Assembly (NCBI GenBank): GCA_029776225.1
Contig: JAKOTR010000098.1
Location: 60,748-124,747 of the forward strand
Length of the DNA stretch: 64,000 bases
Direction: 5' to 3'
Source of the DNA: Acidobacteriota bacterium
GTDB taxonomy: Bacteria; Acidobacteriota; Terriglobia; Bryobacterales; Bryobacteraceae
The position numbers were made by a program, and so were the translations under genes. Under the pieces are notes generated by a model. It was not told the DNA's origin and did no database searches. It was given only the letters and a program-made list of their open reading frames with translations. The first letter of the stretch is position 1. Every line of letters begins with the position of its first letter. Shown in pieces: positions 61,489 to 64,000 of the stretch.

Positions 61489-64000
61489 CTATTCCGCGAT
61501 TGGGATGGATGACGGCAGACTGCTCACCGTCTCGCCGTTAGCCTTCGCCACAGTAACAACGACCGGCACCGCATCGCCAATCGGCGCCTCGGTCGGGACC
61601 TGGAAAGTGACGATGAACACGCCGATCAGGTTTTGCGCATATTCGGCTGTCACTCCCGGCGCGCCCACGTCGCCCAACTGGACGGTCGGGACGTAGAACG
61701 GCATCTGCCCCGGGTAACCCGGCTGGTTGGTTTTCACCGGAACGCCGTTTGTCGGCAATACCGGTCCGAGCCCCGTGGTGTAGAGCCGGATTTCTTCACC
61801 CCGGTGCGCCGGGTTGGACGGCGACACAACCGTGCCATCCGGACGCAAGGCGACGGCTCCGCGGGCGTCGGCCGAGGCCTGGTACTCGAAGATGCCCGGC
61901 AGAGCGTCCGTGATGGTCAGATCGGTCACGCTCACCGTCGTCTCCCAGGAGGTGCCGATTCCAGTTGTCACATCGGCCCGGAGGTTGGCGCCCGGCGACA
62001 CCTCAAACGGCACTTGCACGTTGATCTGGTCGTAGCCATCCGGAGTCTTGCAGATGGCGAGAATGGGCGCGAGATGGAACCATTCGAACACCACCTCGAT
62101 GCCCGCGAGCTGGGTTGGCAGCTCCCGCTGGATATTGCCGTCCGCTGCGGCGGTGAGGCAGGTTCCGGGCGGAATGCTCAGCCCGGTCGTGAGACCGTGC
62201 CCCTTGATCGCGGCGATGCTGCCGGTACTGATTCCCGGCTGCATGCTGGCGCCATTCAGGAAGGAGTCGGCCGTCAGCAGCGGTCCGGGCAGCCTGGCAG
62301 CGAGTTGGAACTGCACGGTCGCGCTACCCACGGAAGCCGTGACGACAATCGATCCAGGGTTGTTGGTAGCCGTGAACGTCGCGGCTGCGATGCCTTCGGC
62401 GTTCGTAACCGCCGACTGAGACATCGGCGTTGCCTCCCCGCTGGTGACGGCAAAATTTACCGCGACACCCGCCAAGGCGTTGCCAGCGCTATCGGTCACC
62501 CTGACCGCTACCGGCTGGAATTGCTGGCCAATAACCACGGTCTGCCCGTCGCCGGTGACCATGGCAAGATTGCCCGTCGCACCTGCTACCGTAAGCTTGA
62601 ATTCGGCCGGCGTTGCGTTCCCGGCGGTGACGCGGACAACTACCTCACCCGCAGTGCCGCCAAGAACAACTTTGGTGGAGGCCTGCCCGTTCGCGTCTGT
62701 CTTGGTCGCGGGCGACGACAGAGTAGCCGAACCGGAAACCACGGACCACTGAACACCCACGTTCGGCATGAGCCTTCCGAACTGGTCTCTCACCTCCGCG
62801 ACCAGGGCCAGCTCCTGCCCGGGGGTGCCGCTCTGGTTGTTTCCGGAGACAATCGCCACCGTAGTGGGTACAGAAGGCGGCGGCGCGGTGACTTCAAGAT
62901 AGAAGCCCAGCGGCGTGTTTCCGCCGACTATTGCATAGATCTGGTAAGTCCCAGGCTGGGTATCTATCGGCACCTGCAGGTTGCACGTCGCAATACCGTC
63001 GGCATTTGAAAGAACCGTCCCGCCGGCGCAATAGGCAGGCGAAGGCGAATTGCGATCGTACGCGGGGGTCGCCCGCACCTGGAGACCGACGTTGGGCACT
63101 GGGTCTCCTCTTGTATGTAGGCCGGTCCGTGAGTGCGCAGAGACTTCGATGGCGCCGGCGAGCGTCTGGCCGGCCTGTACTTCGAGGGTCGCCCACTGTG
63201 CCGCGGGCTGATGCAGTGCAATCAACGGCAACTGTCCCTGGGACCCGTCATAGTCTTGTGCCGGCACCGCTGTTTGATAAATCGTTACCGAGGGCGAAGC
63301 CACACCACTCAGGCCGGCCACGGATGCATTGATAGTGGTCTGGATCCAGGAAACCGTTGGGTTGACCATGGGCGCCCAGAAGCGCACCTCGACCTGTCCG
63401 TTGCTGTCGGTTATGCAGACTGTGCCTCCGGAAGCAACCTCGCAGGAATAGCCCTGATTGGCAACTACGGAACCACCCGTCCCTCCGCTGATCGCAAACG
63501 TTACTTTAGCCCCAGGAACCGGAGAACCGCCGCCGTCCGTCACCCTCAACAGAATTGGTTCAGGCGACAGGCTGCCGCCGCGCATGACCTGTCCGTTTCC
63601 GGAGAGAATGGAAATCCCGCTCGCCCCGGGACCGGGATCCTGCCCTGGCGTATCTTCGCTTCCGGGGGAAACGCTGCGCAGTTCGAAATAAATACTCGTT
63701 CCTGCGAAAGTCGCCGTCACCGAAAACGTTCCTTCAGTGTCCGGCGCTTTCCAAATGGCCTGCGCCAGGCCCGCGCTATTGGTTGCCGTCATCCGGTCGA
63801 CGACTCCTCCACGCGAGGCTGTAAACGTTACCGGCATACCCATGATCGGCCTGCCCGAGTGGTCCACCAGCCGGAAAACGAGCGGCATGGATTCCTCGCC
63901 CTTTACCACATTCTGCTTATCCCCGTACAGGTGCGTGCGTGCGATGGTGCTGGCGGCCGTTGCCGGGGGCATGAAGAATATGCCGCCACGAGAGGGTCCA
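61489..64000 (-). CDS. Large surface protein with Ig-like repeats and TIGR03437 C-terminus (N-terminus outside window)
   Basis: The frame is open from 61489 to the window edge, at least 837 residues. Repeats with immunoglobulin/invasin (Big_1-like) signatures occur, for example VAIVSGNNQSGTPGQELALVAEVRDQFGRLMPNVGVQWSV, and ANADG-type turns. The last about 240 residues (DSFLNGASMQPGISTGSIAAIKGHGL ... RLYTTGLGP ... ) match the TIGR03437 type, a domain expanded in Solibacter. It is probably secreted or cell-surface bound and may mediate adhesion. The first Met in the frame lies at 63972, but the frame is open further upstream, so the start is unseen. Confidence 0.9.
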   Translation of the reverse strand, partial: GPSRGGIFFMPPATAASTIARTHLYGDKQNVVKGEESMPLVFRLVDHSGRPIMGMPVTFTASRGGVVDRMTATNSAGLAQAIWKAPDTEGTFSVTATFAGTSIYFELRSVSPGSEDTPGQDPGPGASGISILSGNGQVMRGGSLSPEPILLRVTDGGGSPVPGAKVTFAISGGTGGSVVANQGYSCEVASGGTVCITDSNGQVEVRFWAPMVNPTVSWIQTTINASVAGLSGVASPSVTIYQTAVPAQDYDGSQGQLPLIALHQPAAQWATLEVQAGQTLAGAIEVSAHSRTGLHTRGDPVPNVGLQVRATPAYDRNSPSPAYCAGGTVLSNADGIATCNLQVPIDTQPGTYQIYAIVGGNTPLGFYLEVTAPPPSVPTTVAIVSGNNQSGTPGQELALVAEVRDQFGRLMPNVGVQWSVVSGSATLSSPATKTDANGQASTKVVLGGTAGEVVVRVTAGNATPAEFKLTVAGATGNLAMVTGDGQTVVIGQQFQPVAVRVTDSAGNALAGVAVNFAVTSGEATPMSQSAVTNAEGIAAATFTATNNPGSIVVTASVGSATVQFQLAARLPGPLLTADSFLNGASMQPGISTGSIAAIKGHGLTTGLSIPPGTCLTAAADGNIQRELPTQLAGIEVVFEWFHLAPILAICKTPDGYDQINVQVPFEVSPGANLRADVTTGIGTSWETTVSVTDLTITDALPGIFEYQASADARGAVALRPDGTVVSPSNPAHRGEEIRLYTTGLGPVLPTNGVPVKTNQPGYPGQMPFYVPTVQLGDVGAPGVTAEYAQNLIGVFIVTFQVPTEAPIGDAVPVVVTVAKANGETVSSLPSSIPIAE

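Overview
This 64 kb window is a high-GC, densely coded bacterial chromosome segment. It most likely comes from an Acidobacteriota lineage close to Solibacter/Bryobacter. The strongest taxonomic hint is the partial gene at the right edge, whose C-terminus looks like the TIGR03437 domain, a family greatly expanded in Solibacter-type genomes. Other support comes from the Tat-like exported oxidoreductase and enolase-superfamily proteins, the exported sulfatase, the many exported carbohydrate-related proteins and the BlaI/M56 sensor pair. Assignment is inference from protein character, not from a database search.

Layout. 1-7 kb: two phosphoesterases, a zinc-ribbon protein, an APC permease, a CCA-adding/poly(A) polymerase-type enzyme, and a small minus-strand block (hypothetical, GNAT, EamA exporter). 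7.3-12.6 kb: a tightly coupled plus-strand operon (DapA-like aldolase, exported esterase, PLP decarboxylase, PyrD, RidA), mostly with 4-base ATGA overlaps. 12.6-15 kb: DUF2203, YjbQ and ispG on the minus strand. 15-21 kb: a TPR protein, an orphan degenerate receiver behind a strongly folded leader, then DUF1385-prfA-prmC-dinB. 21-28.9 kb, minus strand: HDOD protein, Sua5, prfB (with a +1 programmed frameshift), a phosphoesterase, a molybdopterin-binding protein, and an arginine cluster (GNAT, argB, argC).

29-36 kb: Nudix hydrolase, PilZ protein, small proteins, a site-2 protease with CBS domains, an exported sulfatase, and an exported Memo-AMMECR1 fusion. 36-39 kb is the least orderly part: a lipoprotein gene in lower-GC sequence, a phosphoesterase followed in frame by a gene remnant, an ISL3-like transposase remnant and tRNA-Val(UAC). 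39-46.5 kb: cation antiporter, a murein amidase next to an actin-fold ATPase, rsfS, an M15-like zinc peptidase candidate, hpt, a GH88 hydrolase and a PEBP protein. 46.5-49.3 kb: an intact BlaI-type repressor with a recognisable operator, followed by a badly frameshifted M56/TonB sensor pseudogene. 49.3-54 kb: gatB, an exported TIM-barrel-like protein, an outer-membrane barrel and a second PilZ protein. 54-61.4 kb: Gfo/Idh/MocA oxidoreductase, decayed fragments, and a four-gene minus-strand operon (deoC, sugar isomerase, enolase-superfamily dehydratase, M3 peptidase). 61.5-64 kb: a large surface protein with Ig-like repeats.

Functional themes. Translation is well represented: both release factors, the methyltransferase that modifies them, gatB, rsfS, CCA addition and Sua5. 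Sugar and polysaccharide breakdown (GH88, sulfatase, deoC operon, outer-membrane barrel) and envelope proteins make up much of the rest. No phage, CRISPR array, rRNA or complete IS element is visible. The most interesting items are the release-factor frameshift, the folded leader of the degenerate receiver, the cluster of frameshifts confined to the M56/TonB gene, the exported Memo-AMMECR1 fusion, and the unassigned actin-like ATPase beside the amidase.
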